From an uncultured Colwellia sp. (lineage in GTDB: Bacteria; Pseudomonadota; Gammaproteobacteria; Enterobacterales; Alteromonadaceae), in NCBI GenBank assembly GCA_913057925.1, contig CAJXPG010000013.1, positions 1 to 45,913 on the forward strand: a stretch of DNA of 45,913 nucleotides. Direction: 5' to 3'. The notes under the pieces were generated by a model. That model had not been told where the DNA came from. It worked only from the letters and a program-made list of their open reading frames with translations, and ran no database searches. The position numbers and the translations under genes are program-made. Shown in pieces: positions 17,890-26,819 of this stretch (within the stretch, counting starts at the first letter, position 1; each line of letters begins with the position of its first letter).

Positions 17890-18817
17890 ATTATTCCGGT
17901 TAACAGTCAATATTCGCCTTTGTTTACAACTTACTTTCTTGCTCACTTTATTGGTTATTGCGAACAAATCACTCGCCATTGGCATTATTTATGATACGCA
18001 AGTTACCGTCTCACAAAGTCCTCTTAAATTAACGCCTGGGCAACAACTGACGTTAACAATTGCAATAACCTACCCTAAAGACGGTGAAATATTCTTTGAT
18101 GTTAATCAGGTAAATTGGCAAGCTTTTACGCTAATTAACCATCAAAAAAGCGCGGTAAAATGGATACCGAACTTCATTAACCCTGACCGTAGTACGGGAA
18201 GTTGGCAGGTAGAGTATATTATTGATTTAATTGTCCCTTTAGCCGGAGAGTACCAACTGCCTAATATGATTTTGCATCGCTATCTAGGGCTGCAGCATCA
18301 AAAGCAAGTCGTTCAAACACCTAAGATAGTAGTAACATCGAGTTACCCGACATCAACGCTAAACAAACAATTACAACCCATTGAAGCAATACACTTATTA
18401 AACGAGGAAGAAAGCAAGCAAACTAGTCTATTATTTTTGACCGCTTTTTTAGCAATATTGCTACTAGTATTTCGCTTACTAAAGGGGCAAAAAAGCACCA
18501 ACAACCAAAGTAAACACGGTAAAAATACTGCAATCAAGGCCGCAGCTCAGACACCAGCGCAATTGATAGTGCGAGCAAATGAAAGTAATGACTGCCATTG
18601 GGAAGGCTTACGCCAATGTATGTTGGTATATTTAGGTTTTGATCCACTTGCTGAACGTATTAACGACGAACATTTAGCACTAAGCAATCGCTATATTTCT
18701 GCTCGCTTTGCTAAAACAAGCAAAGCCACATTTATAGCGCTATGCAAACAATGCCAAGATACTACTAACTTGACTGATGACCAAGCGAATAGCGGGAGTG
18801 ACAATGCTCAGTTTTGA
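17882..18817 (+). CDS. Membrane protein of the MoxR operon (DUF4381/BatD-like)
   Basis: 311 residues: signal peptide or membrane anchor (about 8-30), a beta-rich extracytoplasmic domain (LKLTPGQQLTLTIAITYP...) resembling the BatD immunoglobulin-like domain, a membrane helix (about 178-197) and a cytoplasmic tail with DUF4381-like helices. The GTG at 17882 is chosen as start because AAGGAG lies six bases upstream; the frame is open to a TTG at 17867, which overlaps that site. It overlaps the genes on both sides. Likely a periplasm-facing subunit of the Bat complex; exact role unknown. Confidence 0.75.
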   Translation: MVKLFRLTVNIRLCLQLTFLLTLLVIANKSLAIGIIYDTQVTVSQSPLKLTPGQQLTLTIAITYPKDGEIFFDVNQVNWQAFTLINHQKSAVKWIPNFINPDRSTGSWQVEYIIDLIVPLAGEYQLPNMILHRYLGLQHQKQVVQTPKIVVTSSYPTSTLNKQLQPIEAIHLLNEEESKQTSLLFLTAFLAILLLVFRLLKGQKSTNNQSKHGKNTAIKAAAQTPAQLIVRANESNDCHWEGLRQCMLVYLGFDPLAERINDEHLALSNRYISARFAKTSKATFIALCKQCQDTTNLTDDQANSGSDNAQF

Positions 18818-19847
18818 ATATCCGTTCGTGTTGTGGTTATTATGCCTGCTACCAATATTTGGGTTTGCTTTACGGTCTTCTCATGGGCTAAGCCAGCACG
18901 ATTTCTCTAACGTGTCCTTATTAGCGGGTTTAGGACAGAGTAACCGACAAAAGTATTCGTCTTTGATTGAGATTTTATATTTGCTGGCATTAGCTGCCAT
19001 CATTATTGCTTGTGCCCAGCCATTTAAGAAAATACAACACTACTCAGAGCAAGCCCAAGGTATTGCCATTTCAATTGTTGTTGATGTGTCTTCATCAATG
19101 GACTTTGATATGCAGATTAACGGTAACCGTAAAGCAAGAATGGATGTTGCTAAAAAAGCACTGAGAGAATTTGTCTTGGGTGATGGTGATAAGTTAACAG
19201 GCAGACCCAATGATCTTATTTCTGTTATTACCTTTGCCCGTTACCCTGACACCTTAGTACCGTTAACCAGTGCACATGATGCCTTAGTTGATATGACCAA
19301 TGAAATGACAACCTCTTCGCGTCCAAATGAAGATGGTACCGCTTTTGGTGATGCCACTGCATTAGCCGCTGCTCAGTTACATCACTATGAAAACTCATTA
19401 GGCTTAGAAGATAATAGCATTGAAAGCAAAGTCATTATTTTACTTACGGATGGCGAGAACAACAGTGGTAATTATGAGCCACTCAGTGCTGCAGCAATGG
19501 CAAAAAAATGGGGCATTAAAATTTATACCATTAGCATTGCAGATAACCAATCCGAAACACTTATCAGTAATGCTGGGCAACAACTAACACTAGACGAAAG
19601 CATAATGCCCACCGATTGGACCCTGCAAGCCATGGCAGAAAGCACCGGCGGAATTTATCAAAAAGCCACTGATTTCCAATCACTTCAAAGTGTATATCAG
19701 GCTATTAATACCCTAGAGACATCAAGCCTTCAGCGTGTGCTGTTTCAAGATAAACAAGCTATTTTTCATTTCCCTGCGTTATTTGCCTTATGCTGCTTTT
19801 TTATCGCCAATATCCTTAATGCGACCTGGTTGAGGATACAAAGATGA
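18804..19847 (+). CDS. batA: VWA-domain membrane protein BatA-like
   Basis: 347 residues: two N-terminal membrane segments (about 8-22 and 54-71), a von Willebrand A domain with the metal site DVSSS (94-98) and LLTDGEN, and a C-terminal membrane helix (about 320-340). This is the BatA layout. Start ATG 18804 is preceded by GGGAG and overlaps the previous gene by 14 bases; the longer frame start at 18777 has no such site. It ends in an ATGA overlap with the next gene. In Bacteroides the bat operon is linked with aerotolerance; here the role is unknown. Confidence 0.88.
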   Translation: MLSFEYPFVLWLLCLLPIFGFALRSSHGLSQHDFSNVSLLAGLGQSNRQKYSSLIEILYLLALAAIIIACAQPFKKIQHYSEQAQGIAISIVVDVSSSMDFDMQINGNRKARMDVAKKALREFVLGDGDKLTGRPNDLISVITFARYPDTLVPLTSAHDALVDMTNEMTTSSRPNEDGTAFGDATALAAAQLHHYENSLGLEDNSIESKVIILLTDGENNSGNYEPLSAAAMAKKWGIKIYTISIADNQSETLISNAGQQLTLDESIMPTDWTLQAMAESTGGIYQKATDFQSLQSVYQAINTLETSSLQRVLFQDKQAIFHFPALFALCCFFIANILNATWLRIQR

Positions 19848-21712
19848 ATGACTTTACTTTTCTTGCCATTAACTACCTATGGTTGTTATTGCTTATCCCC
19901 TGCTGGTTAGCCATTAATTATTATCATCAACAACAAAGTGTGCTCGACTTACAAGCTTTTAGGAACGTTGCGGTTAAAAAGCAGCAACAATACTTCAATA
20001 GTTTTTTAGCCTTATTAACACTTACAGCATTAATTATTGCGTTAGCTAGACCTGCTTGGGATCCACAACCTGAAGGTAGCGAGTCACCGGGACGTGATAT
20101 GGTGTTTTTGCTCGATGTATCGCGCTCTATGCTGGTTGATGATGCACGACCAAATCGACTCGAAGTTGCTCGACAAGCAATACGGGAAACCATCAATGCT
20201 AGCAACAATGATCGATTTGGCTTAGTGGTATTTGCAGGCTCTACGTCTATAAAATCACCATTAACCAATGACAAAACCTTCTTTAATTACCTGCTCGACC
20301 AAGTAAACACTGACACTGTCTCACAAGGGGGAACACGCATTGAAGATGCGCTCTTTAAAGTCTTAGATAAAATGCGTGAAAACAATCAACAAAATGCCAT
20401 GGACATTATCTTAATCAGCGATGGTGAAGACTTAGGCAGTCAGCCTGAACGCGCATTAAAGCAACTTAATGAGCAAGGATCACGATTGATTGTTATAGGT
20501 GTAGGCGATAGTGAATTTGGCGGTCGTGTACCCGCTCGCAAAGACTCAACTTGGCAAATGTTTCAAGGCCAAGAAGTATGGAGCACAATGCAAACAATCA
20601 AGCTGCGTGATTTAGCACAAGGTGCTGAACAAGGCATGTTTATTCCAGTGGGTACTGCAACATTCGATCTGGCCAAAATCATTGAGAAATTACGACAAGT
20701 ATGGCCAAGTGAACAGCAAAATAAGGGACAGATCATTAAATACCATCAAGGTTACCCTTATTGTTTATTTATTGCTTTACTTGCCCAAATAGTGGCTTGG
20801 CGTCGAGGCAGAAAGTTTTGGTTAACTGCTTTTGCCCTGCTGTCATTTAATAGCCAAGCTTTTTATCTAGCAGAACTAGATGATGAGCTAAATGATAAAT
20901 TAAGCAGTGAGCAGCACTCTGAGATAGTTAGTGCTCAAAAAAGTGAAGATAACCTGCCTACTGAAGAACAGATAAACATCTCGCCAGATCATTTAGCTCA
21001 ACTTAGCCCATTAGCTCAATTTCAGTTAGCCCAGTCTCTACTTCCCGAAACACCTGAATACGCAGTAGAAGTTTATCGTTACATTGCCCAGAGCGCTCAC
21101 CAATCAAAAATCGCCATTACAGCCAATTATAATTTAGCCACCAGTTTGATTTTGTACGGCGAAGCACTTAATCAACAATTAGCCAGCTTAACTGACTTAA
21201 CGGATGAATTGACAGAAGGCCTAGCAAGTAATGATGACACTTTTGATTATTTTGACTCTTTTGATGAGGAAGAATTGATAGATCCGGAAATCTATTACAG
21301 CCAAGCTGCGGATATATTGCGCACCTTGTTATCACACGCACCCGAGCACTTAGCGAGTCAACAGAATTTAGAGTGGTTAATGGTAAGAGCTGAACAACAA
21401 AAACAAGCAGATCAGCAGCATTCTGCCCAACAACAAACCGCTGAACAACAAAAAAATCAACAAGATGAAAAGTCTGATCAACAAGAGCAATCTCAACAAA
21501 ATGAAGATCAAGACACCGAGCAGACTGACAATGACTCAGAGCAATCAAAACAAGCACAACAAGATGAAAATCAGGCGCTCAGCCTTGGTGACATTCAATT
21601 ACCACCGCCAAGCGCCAGTGCTGAAGAAATATTAAAAGCCGCAAAAAAACGAAACCTCACAGAACGTGCGCCAAAAAGTAAAAAACAAACCACTGTCGAA
21701 CGCGACTGGTAA
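19844..21712 (+). CDS. batB: VWA plus TPR membrane protein, BatB-BatC fusion
   Basis: 622 residues. Two N-terminal membrane segments (about 9-26 and 52-68), VWA domain with DVSRS (91-95) and LISDGED, then a membrane helix (about 303-320) and a C-terminal TPR region (about 375-520, PLAQFQLAQSLLPETPEYAVEVYRY). A long Gln/Glu/Asp-rich disordered stretch covers about 525-590. The order VWA-TM-TPR corresponds to BatB fused to BatC. It overlaps batA by ATGA and precedes the BatD-like gene by 12 bases. Confidence 0.88.
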   Translation: MNDFTFLAINYLWLLLLIPCWLAINYYHQQQSVLDLQAFRNVAVKKQQQYFNSFLALLTLTALIIALARPAWDPQPEGSESPGRDMVFLLDVSRSMLVDDARPNRLEVARQAIRETINASNNDRFGLVVFAGSTSIKSPLTNDKTFFNYLLDQVNTDTVSQGGTRIEDALFKVLDKMRENNQQNAMDIILISDGEDLGSQPERALKQLNEQGSRLIVIGVGDSEFGGRVPARKDSTWQMFQGQEVWSTMQTIKLRDLAQGAEQGMFIPVGTATFDLAKIIEKLRQVWPSEQQNKGQIIKYHQGYPYCLFIALLAQIVAWRRGRKFWLTAFALLSFNSQAFYLAELDDELNDKLSSEQHSEIVSAQKSEDNLPTEEQINISPDHLAQLSPLAQFQLAQSLLPETPEYAVEVYRYIAQSAHQSKIAITANYNLATSLILYGEALNQQLASLTDLTDELTEGLASNDDTFDYFDSFDEEELIDPEIYYSQAADILRTLLSHAPEHLASQQNLEWLMVRAEQQKQADQQHSAQQQTAEQQKNQQDEKSDQQEQSQQNEDQDTEQTDNDSEQSKQAQQDENQALSLGDIQLPPPSASAEEILKAAKKRNLTERAPKSKKQTTVERDW

Positions 21713-21724
21713 AGGTCAACATTT

Positions 21725-24574
21725 ATGAAACTATTCAACTCATCACAACTAAAAAAGTCACTGGTAACCATGCTATCAATCATGCTTTGTTTTTCTATTG
21801 CCAAAGCAATGGCATATTCATCAGTACTTGATGCCAAGCAATTACCCGATTCTACGGCGCAAACCACACAAGTTTACCTACAATCTCCCAATCAAGCATT
21901 ATGGCTAGGACAAGCTAGTCAGTGGTATCTTATTTCATTAAACCCACCTAACGGCAAGGCTGTTGTTAAATTTCCTAACAGCAAAACTTTCAGCTTTTTA
22001 GCAGGTAACCCTGTTGCCGTGAATAGCAATGAAAAAGTCGGTTGGGCTTACCCGATTAACATCACAGCACAAAAATCAGGTAAATTAACACTGCCTGAAA
22101 TTCAGTTAAGCTATCCTTCACAGACACTAACCTCACCTGCACAACAAATAGTGGTTAAAGCTCCCCAGCTAAGTAATCACATGCAATTAACACACGAGAT
22201 AAACAAAAATGATATTTATCTTGGTCAAAGTATTCGATTAACGACAAGTTGGACGTTTGATTACCCCGTAGCAGCACTAAAAGACGTTAATTTACATACG
22301 CCTAGCTTGCTTAATGAGAACTTCACTGTAGTTAACCCTTGGAATAAAGCGGATGAAAATAGCAAAAAAAGTATCGGCTTACCGGTAAATGGACAACGAC
22401 AAATTGCGCATTGGGAAAACATGGAGAATAACCAGGTACGTATTTTCTTTGATACTGTGATAAAACCCAATCTTGCTGGCCAATATCAAATAGCGCCTGC
22501 AACCTTATTAACCGCGGTACTCATTAAAAACGAGTCATCTGATAATCAAGCTAGCAAGAAAAAAAATAGCAAAGGTAAAAAGAAGTTTAAAGGTACGCAA
22601 TACCTTGCCTATTACAACAACCAGTTTTTTGAAGCCTTAAACGACCAAGCACAAGTGCGCCATGAATTAGCAAAAAGCACAGCCCTAACCCTTAATGTGA
22701 AGCCATTGCCGGCAAATGCGCCAAGTCATTTCTCTGGTATTGTTGGTCGCCCTGTTATTCAAGCCAGTGCACAACCGAAAAAGGTAAAAAAAGGCGAGGC
22801 AATCCAATACGCTTTAACGATTGTACATCCGGACATAGAAACACTGACTATACCGCCATTATCGCAATACCCAAGTGTTACGCAGTCATTTAAGTTACCT
22901 GCTGAGCCAAGTATTTCAATGAGCAACACTGGCAGTAGCGTGATCAGTCACAGCCTCTTTCCCCGTCGAGCCGATATCGGGGCAATACCCGAGTTAACCC
23001 TAAATTATTTTGAACCTGCAAGCGGACAATATCGTGATTTAATCATAGACAACCTGCCCATTACTGTTGATGAGAATGATAATTTTAATTTTTCAGCGGT
23101 TGAAGGGAGTAAAAATATCGTTTTGAAAAACGCGATAAAACCTGACCCAGAAGGGATTTGGGCACTGCGCTGGCAAAAACAAAATGACATTACGACCAAG
23201 GACAATACATCACTAAGCCAACAATTTAAACAACCCTGGCTCTGGCTAATACTCTTCTTATTACCACCAGTAGTGGTTGCTTTATTACTCGTTAAACCGT
23301 TAAGAAAAAGACTGTACCGGCAACGGCTAAAACACCCGGTAACACAGTTACATGCGGCTCTAAATAAAGGTGGCGATCCTCTACTTCACTTAAGTAAGTA
23401 TTGTTATCTTCGTTTTAACCTAACGCCATCAAAATTTAACTCAAGCAATTTAAAATCGACACTCGCTCAGTACCTAAAAGATAATGCTAGTACAGGCCTT
23501 AAAAATCAGCATAAAAATAACGATAGAATAACAAAGTTAACCACTGAATTATCAAGCTGGTTAGCACGGTATCAAGCGCGTTATACGCAACAAGAAAATG
23601 AAATTTCGGCTGATGAAGAAAAGCAACTTATTGCTATTATTGACAATTTAGAGCGATACTTACCACGTTATCAACAAAAAGATCGCTACAGCGCTACCCC
23701 ATCAATACTCTTTACCAGTATTAATAACATGGTTACCACCAGTGTTTTTCTTACCTTGTTAGTGGGTTCGAGTTATGCACACCTTACTTTTGCCGACGAA
23801 TTATCCGCTCAAGACCAAGTACAAAACCAAGCACAAAACATGACTATTGAAAGCTTGCACTATGCTCATCAACAAGCTTTACAATTAAGTATTGATTCAC
23901 CTCATAAAGGCCGTATTGCCCATGGTAAAGTTGCCGAGCAATTAAGCAGTTTTATTGATGATGATACGCTCAATAAAGCTAGCCTGTTTTACGATATTGG
24001 TACCAGTTGGTTTCAAGCGGGTCGCTATGGTAACAGCATTTTATGGCTACGCCGCGCGCAAAACATGACCAGTAATAACGATGTTAATGAGCATACCTTA
24101 ACTCAAACATTAAACCATAACTTAGCGCAAGCAAGAGCCAAACGCCTTGACCAATTGCCAGATAACTTCTCACCACCATGGCAAAACCAATTACAGCAGC
24201 TGATAAGTTCAGTCCCTTGGTTATTTATGTCTTGGCTAGGCTATGCTCTTTTTTGGCTAATGGTTTGGCGTCGGATCATAGGTAAGGAGCTAAATAATAA
24301 AAAGTTAGCCTTAGGCATAGTATTTGTTGGGTTTGCCAGCATATCCCAAGTAACAAACTTAACTTTCAAGCCCCAGCTTAGTGAAGCAGTAATAACCAGC
24401 CAAGAAGTTGTCAGCCGAAAAGGGCCAGGGTTAATATTTTCACCGGCTTTTACTGCACCTTTGCATGAAGGGGCTGAGTTAGTGATTCTAAAAACGGATG
24501 GCCAGTGGAGTGAAGTTAAACTCACCAACGGAGAGATCTGTTGGTTGCCAAGTCGCAGTATTTCAATTATTTAA
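21725..24574 (+). CDS. batD: BatD protein fused to a BatE-like TPR/SH3 module
   Basis: 949 residues: signal peptide (1-28), repeated Ig-like beta domains typical of BatD (about 35-460), a membrane helix (about 505-525), a cytoplasmic helical part (540-650), another membrane segment near 668-685, TPR-like repeats (700-810), two more hydrophobic segments (about 826-842 and 855-873), and a C-terminal SH3-type domain (VVSRKGPG...GQWSEVKLTNGEICWLPS, about 895-949). The second half has the TPR plus SH3 arrangement of BatE, so this is a BatD-BatE fusion. It is the last gene of the operon and is followed by a hairpin. Confidence 0.85.
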   Translation: MKLFNSSQLKKSLVTMLSIMLCFSIAKAMAYSSVLDAKQLPDSTAQTTQVYLQSPNQALWLGQASQWYLISLNPPNGKAVVKFPNSKTFSFLAGNPVAVNSNEKVGWAYPINITAQKSGKLTLPEIQLSYPSQTLTSPAQQIVVKAPQLSNHMQLTHEINKNDIYLGQSIRLTTSWTFDYPVAALKDVNLHTPSLLNENFTVVNPWNKADENSKKSIGLPVNGQRQIAHWENMENNQVRIFFDTVIKPNLAGQYQIAPATLLTAVLIKNESSDNQASKKKNSKGKKKFKGTQYLAYYNNQFFEALNDQAQVRHELAKSTALTLNVKPLPANAPSHFSGIVGRPVIQASAQPKKVKKGEAIQYALTIVHPDIETLTIPPLSQYPSVTQSFKLPAEPSISMSNTGSSVISHSLFPRRADIGAIPELTLNYFEPASGQYRDLIIDNLPITVDENDNFNFSAVEGSKNIVLKNAIKPDPEGIWALRWQKQNDITTKDNTSLSQQFKQPWLWLILFLLPPVVVALLLVKPLRKRLYRQRLKHPVTQLHAALNKGGDPLLHLSKYCYLRFNLTPSKFNSSNLKSTLAQYLKDNASTGLKNQHKNNDRITKLTTELSSWLARYQARYTQQENEISADEEKQLIAIIDNLERYLPRYQQKDRYSATPSILFTSINNMVTTSVFLTLLVGSSYAHLTFADELSAQDQVQNQAQNMTIESLHYAHQQALQLSIDSPHKGRIAHGKVAEQLSSFIDDDTLNKASLFYDIGTSWFQAGRYGNSILWLRRAQNMTSNNDVNEHTLTQTLNHNLAQARAKRLDQLPDNFSPPWQNQLQQLISSVPWLFMSWLGYALFWLMVWRRIIGKELNNKKLALGIVFVGFASISQVTNLTFKPQLSEAVITSQEVVSRKGPGLIFSPAFTAPLHEGAELVILKTDGQWSEVKLTNGEICWLPSRSISII

Positions 24575-24626
24575 ATAAACTGGCAGCTCACATTCAAAAC
24601 AGCTGCGTTTAATTACCCAACTCTAA

Positions 24627-24656
24627 AGCAAGAGCAATATTATCGAAGCTCTTGCT
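24627..24656 (+). terminator. Terminator of the bat operon
   Basis: AGCAAGAGC pairs with GCTCTTGCT over a 12-base loop, followed by a pyrimidine-rich tract (CTGCTCTTTCTC). It lies 53 bases after the last stop. Confidence 0.55.
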
Positions 24657-24860
24657 CTGCTCTTTCTCTATCTCTTGCGGCATTAAAAATCAACAACTCA
24701 GCCAAGTCTAAACAAAAGACACCTCGCGATACGTAGTTGTTTGATACCTACAAAGTTTACATCTCTCTGAAAAACTTTTTCAAATAATGTTTACTCACTT
24801 GCCTTTTCACCCAGTAACTTCAATAACAAGAACTGAGGGACTATCTACCCTAACCCCACG

Positions 24861-24902
24861 TTGTTGAGCCAAAGTTGTTGAGCCACAGTTGTTGAGCCAC
24901 AG
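24861..24902 (+). repeat. Three tandem 14-bp repeats
   Basis: TTGTTGAGCCAAAG is followed by two exact copies of TTGTTGAGCCACAG. They end 17 bases before the long inverted repeat, so they may bind a second regulator or be a replication-slippage product. Confidence 0.85.
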
Positions 24903-24918
24903 TTTTCACCATTAAATA

Positions 24919-24962
24919 GTATCAAGTTGTCGCATCAGCACTTATTTGCGACAACTTGATAC
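24919..24962. promoter_or_regulatory. Long inverted repeat, copy 1 (proposed operator)
   Basis: Perfect 16-bp arms: GTATCAAGTTGTCGCA at 24919-24934 and TGCGACAACTTGATAC at 24947-24962, with a 12-base spacer. The same element, slightly diverged, lies between the two fucosidase genes at 35649-35691. The right arm contains TTGATA (24956-24961), usable as a -35 box, so a bound protein could block transcription. The right arm ends 207 bases before the sulfatase D start. No T-run follows, and it is 345 bases past the bat operon stop, so a terminator is unlikely. Confidence 0.75.
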
Positions 24963-25169
24963 AAGTAAAAAAAATACCTAAACATTTTTTCTATATATTG
25001 AATTTATAGATTCAGCCACTAAAAACAACTGGATATTAAATACAATAAACACCAAGTAGATTTACCATTAATTATATTTAAGACAGTAAAATTGCACCAT
25101 TACAATAATAACAATAAAAAACCAACACAAAACAAACGAATAAAGTAAATAATAAACACAGGTAAGATA

Positions 25170-26639
25170 ATGGCTTATTTCACAAAAAAACTGATTTTAT
25201 CATCAGTTATTTGCACTTTTTTAATGCTGTCACCGACAAGCTATGGCCAAAGCAGTAATGCTCAAGACGCCCCAGGGACTAAACAACCCAATATACTGTT
25301 CATCCTCGCTGATGATTTGGGTAAAGAGTGGATCAGTGCTTATGGCGCCCAGGATATCTCTACGCCAAATATTGACGAACTTGCTAGCCAAGGTATTCGT
25401 TTTGATAATGTTTGGTCACACCCACAATGTACCCCTTCACGTGTTTCGCTGATCACGGGGCAATACCCCTATGAAAATGGTTGGGTTAACCACTGGGATG
25501 CACCTCGATGGGGACAAGGTTACCTAGATTGGCAGCAAAACCAGAGTGTCGCTAAAGTAATGCAAGATGCCGGTTATGCCACTGTTGCTGCTGGTAAATG
25601 GCAAGTTAACGATTTTCGTATTGAACCAGAAGCTATGAGCAAGCACGGATTTGATGATTACGCCATGTGGACAGGTTACGAAACCGGTGTACCTGAAAGT
25701 GCCGAACGTTATTGGGACCCTTACATCCACACTAAAAAAGGCAGTAAGACTTACCCTGGTGAGTTTGGTGAAGATATCTTTGCCGGGTTTTTATTAAACT
25801 TCATAGAACAAAATAAAGCACAACCTTGGTTTGCTTATTTTGCCATGAATTTACCCCATGCACCTTACACAACTACACCGCATAAAACTAAGCTCAATAG
25901 TAAGCTTGATAAACACAAGGCGATGGTTGAATACGCCGATATTATTTTAGCAAGAATGATTGACCGCCTTGAAGAAATGGGTGAGCGTGAAAATACCATT
26001 ATCATTTGGACAACCGATAATGGTACCAATAAAAGCCTTGTTGGTACCCTTAATGGCCGTAAAGTGCGCGGTGGCAAACAAAAAACTACTGAAAATGGTA
26101 TTAACTCACCCTTTATTATCAGTTCACCCGGATTAATTCCAACCGGCGTGGTGAGTGATGCGCTGATTGACTTTACAGATATTTTACCTACCTTCGCTGA
26201 ATTAGCCAAAACCAATGTACCTAGCGGCTATAAGCTCGATGGTCAATCCTTTGCGCCTTATATTCTTAGCAGAAAATCAGACAGTTCACGTAGCTCCATA
26301 CTTTCCATGGGAGGCATGAATGAAGCACAAGTATCCGATCGAGGCATTGAAAACAAGTTCACCTTTAGAGATCGTGTGATTCGAGATAAAAGATACAAAC
26401 TTTATGTAAATGCCACACAGCCCTTGTCTTATGAAAAGCTAGTTGACTTACAAGCCGACCCACAAGAAAAAGTAAATATTATCAACAGTAAAAAACCTGA
26501 GGTTATTGCCGCCAAAGCAGCCTTAATAAAGGTTGCTCAAGCACAACCGAAACGTGATAACGATCCTAAATATCGTAAAAGACAGGCATTAGCTTGGGAC
26601 AAACCAATTACGGTTAAATCACAAGTATGGAAGCAGTAA
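25170..26639 (+). CDS. Secreted sulfatase D (S1 family)
   Basis: 489 residues with signal peptide (1-26). Active-site motif C87-T-P-S-R91; Ca site ILADDLG; LPHAPY; TTDNGTN. The block that normally reads GKWH is GKWQ here, so the conserved His that contacts the formylglycine is replaced by Gln; the other catalytic positions look intact. This probably marks a different S1 subfamily rather than a dead enzyme. AGG lies about nine bases before the ATG. It is the first gene after the proposed operator and is followed by the beta-helix gene 180 bases later on the same strand. Confidence 0.9.
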   Translation: MAYFTKKLILSSVICTFLMLSPTSYGQSSNAQDAPGTKQPNILFILADDLGKEWISAYGAQDISTPNIDELASQGIRFDNVWSHPQCTPSRVSLITGQYPYENGWVNHWDAPRWGQGYLDWQQNQSVAKVMQDAGYATVAAGKWQVNDFRIEPEAMSKHGFDDYAMWTGYETGVPESAERYWDPYIHTKKGSKTYPGEFGEDIFAGFLLNFIEQNKAQPWFAYFAMNLPHAPYTTTPHKTKLNSKLDKHKAMVEYADIILARMIDRLEEMGERENTIIIWTTDNGTNKSLVGTLNGRKVRGGKQKTTENGINSPFIISSPGLIPTGVVSDALIDFTDILPTFAELAKTNVPSGYKLDGQSFAPYILSRKSDSSRSSILSMGGMNEAQVSDRGIENKFTFRDRVIRDKRYKLYVNATQPLSYEKLVDLQADPQEKVNIINSKKPEVIAAKAALIKVAQAQPKRDNDPKYRKRQALAWDKPITVKSQVWKQ

Positions 26640-26741
26640 AGTGAATTTTTTCACACGTAATTAGCTAAATAATTAATGCGAATAAACGTACGCACATCAA
26701 TACGTTCAATTCAAAGGTTGCCAAGACACCTGAAGTATTCA

Positions 26742-26770
26742 ATTTATATTTATATTTATATTTATATTTT
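26742..26770 (+). repeat. ATTTAT hexamer microsatellite before the beta-helix gene
   Basis: Four exact copies of ATTTAT followed by ATTTTATT, 50-78 bases before the start codon. Slippage here could change promoter spacing; a fixed AT-rich UP-type element is an alternative. Confidence 0.6.
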
Positions 26771-26819
26771 ATTCAAAAAAAACTAAAACCTAAAACATAA
26801 TAACAAGCGGTATCACTCT

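Larger units (their letters stand above)
24575..25169. other. Regulatory intergenic region before sulfatase D
   Basis: 595 bases without a gene. From left to right: the bat operon terminator, three 14-bp direct repeats (24861-24902), the long inverted repeat (24919-24962), then a 207-base AT-rich leader up to the sulfatase start. Repeats and palindrome are listed separately. Confidence 0.7.

Noticed and set aside
24861-24902. CRISPR array
   Set aside because: The 14-bp units adjoin without spacers and no cas gene is present.
24919-24962. Reading the long inverted repeat as an intrinsic terminator of the bat operon
   Set aside because: No T-run follows, it is 345 bases past the stop, a better hairpin lies at 24627-24656, and the second copy is between divergent genes where no transcript ends.
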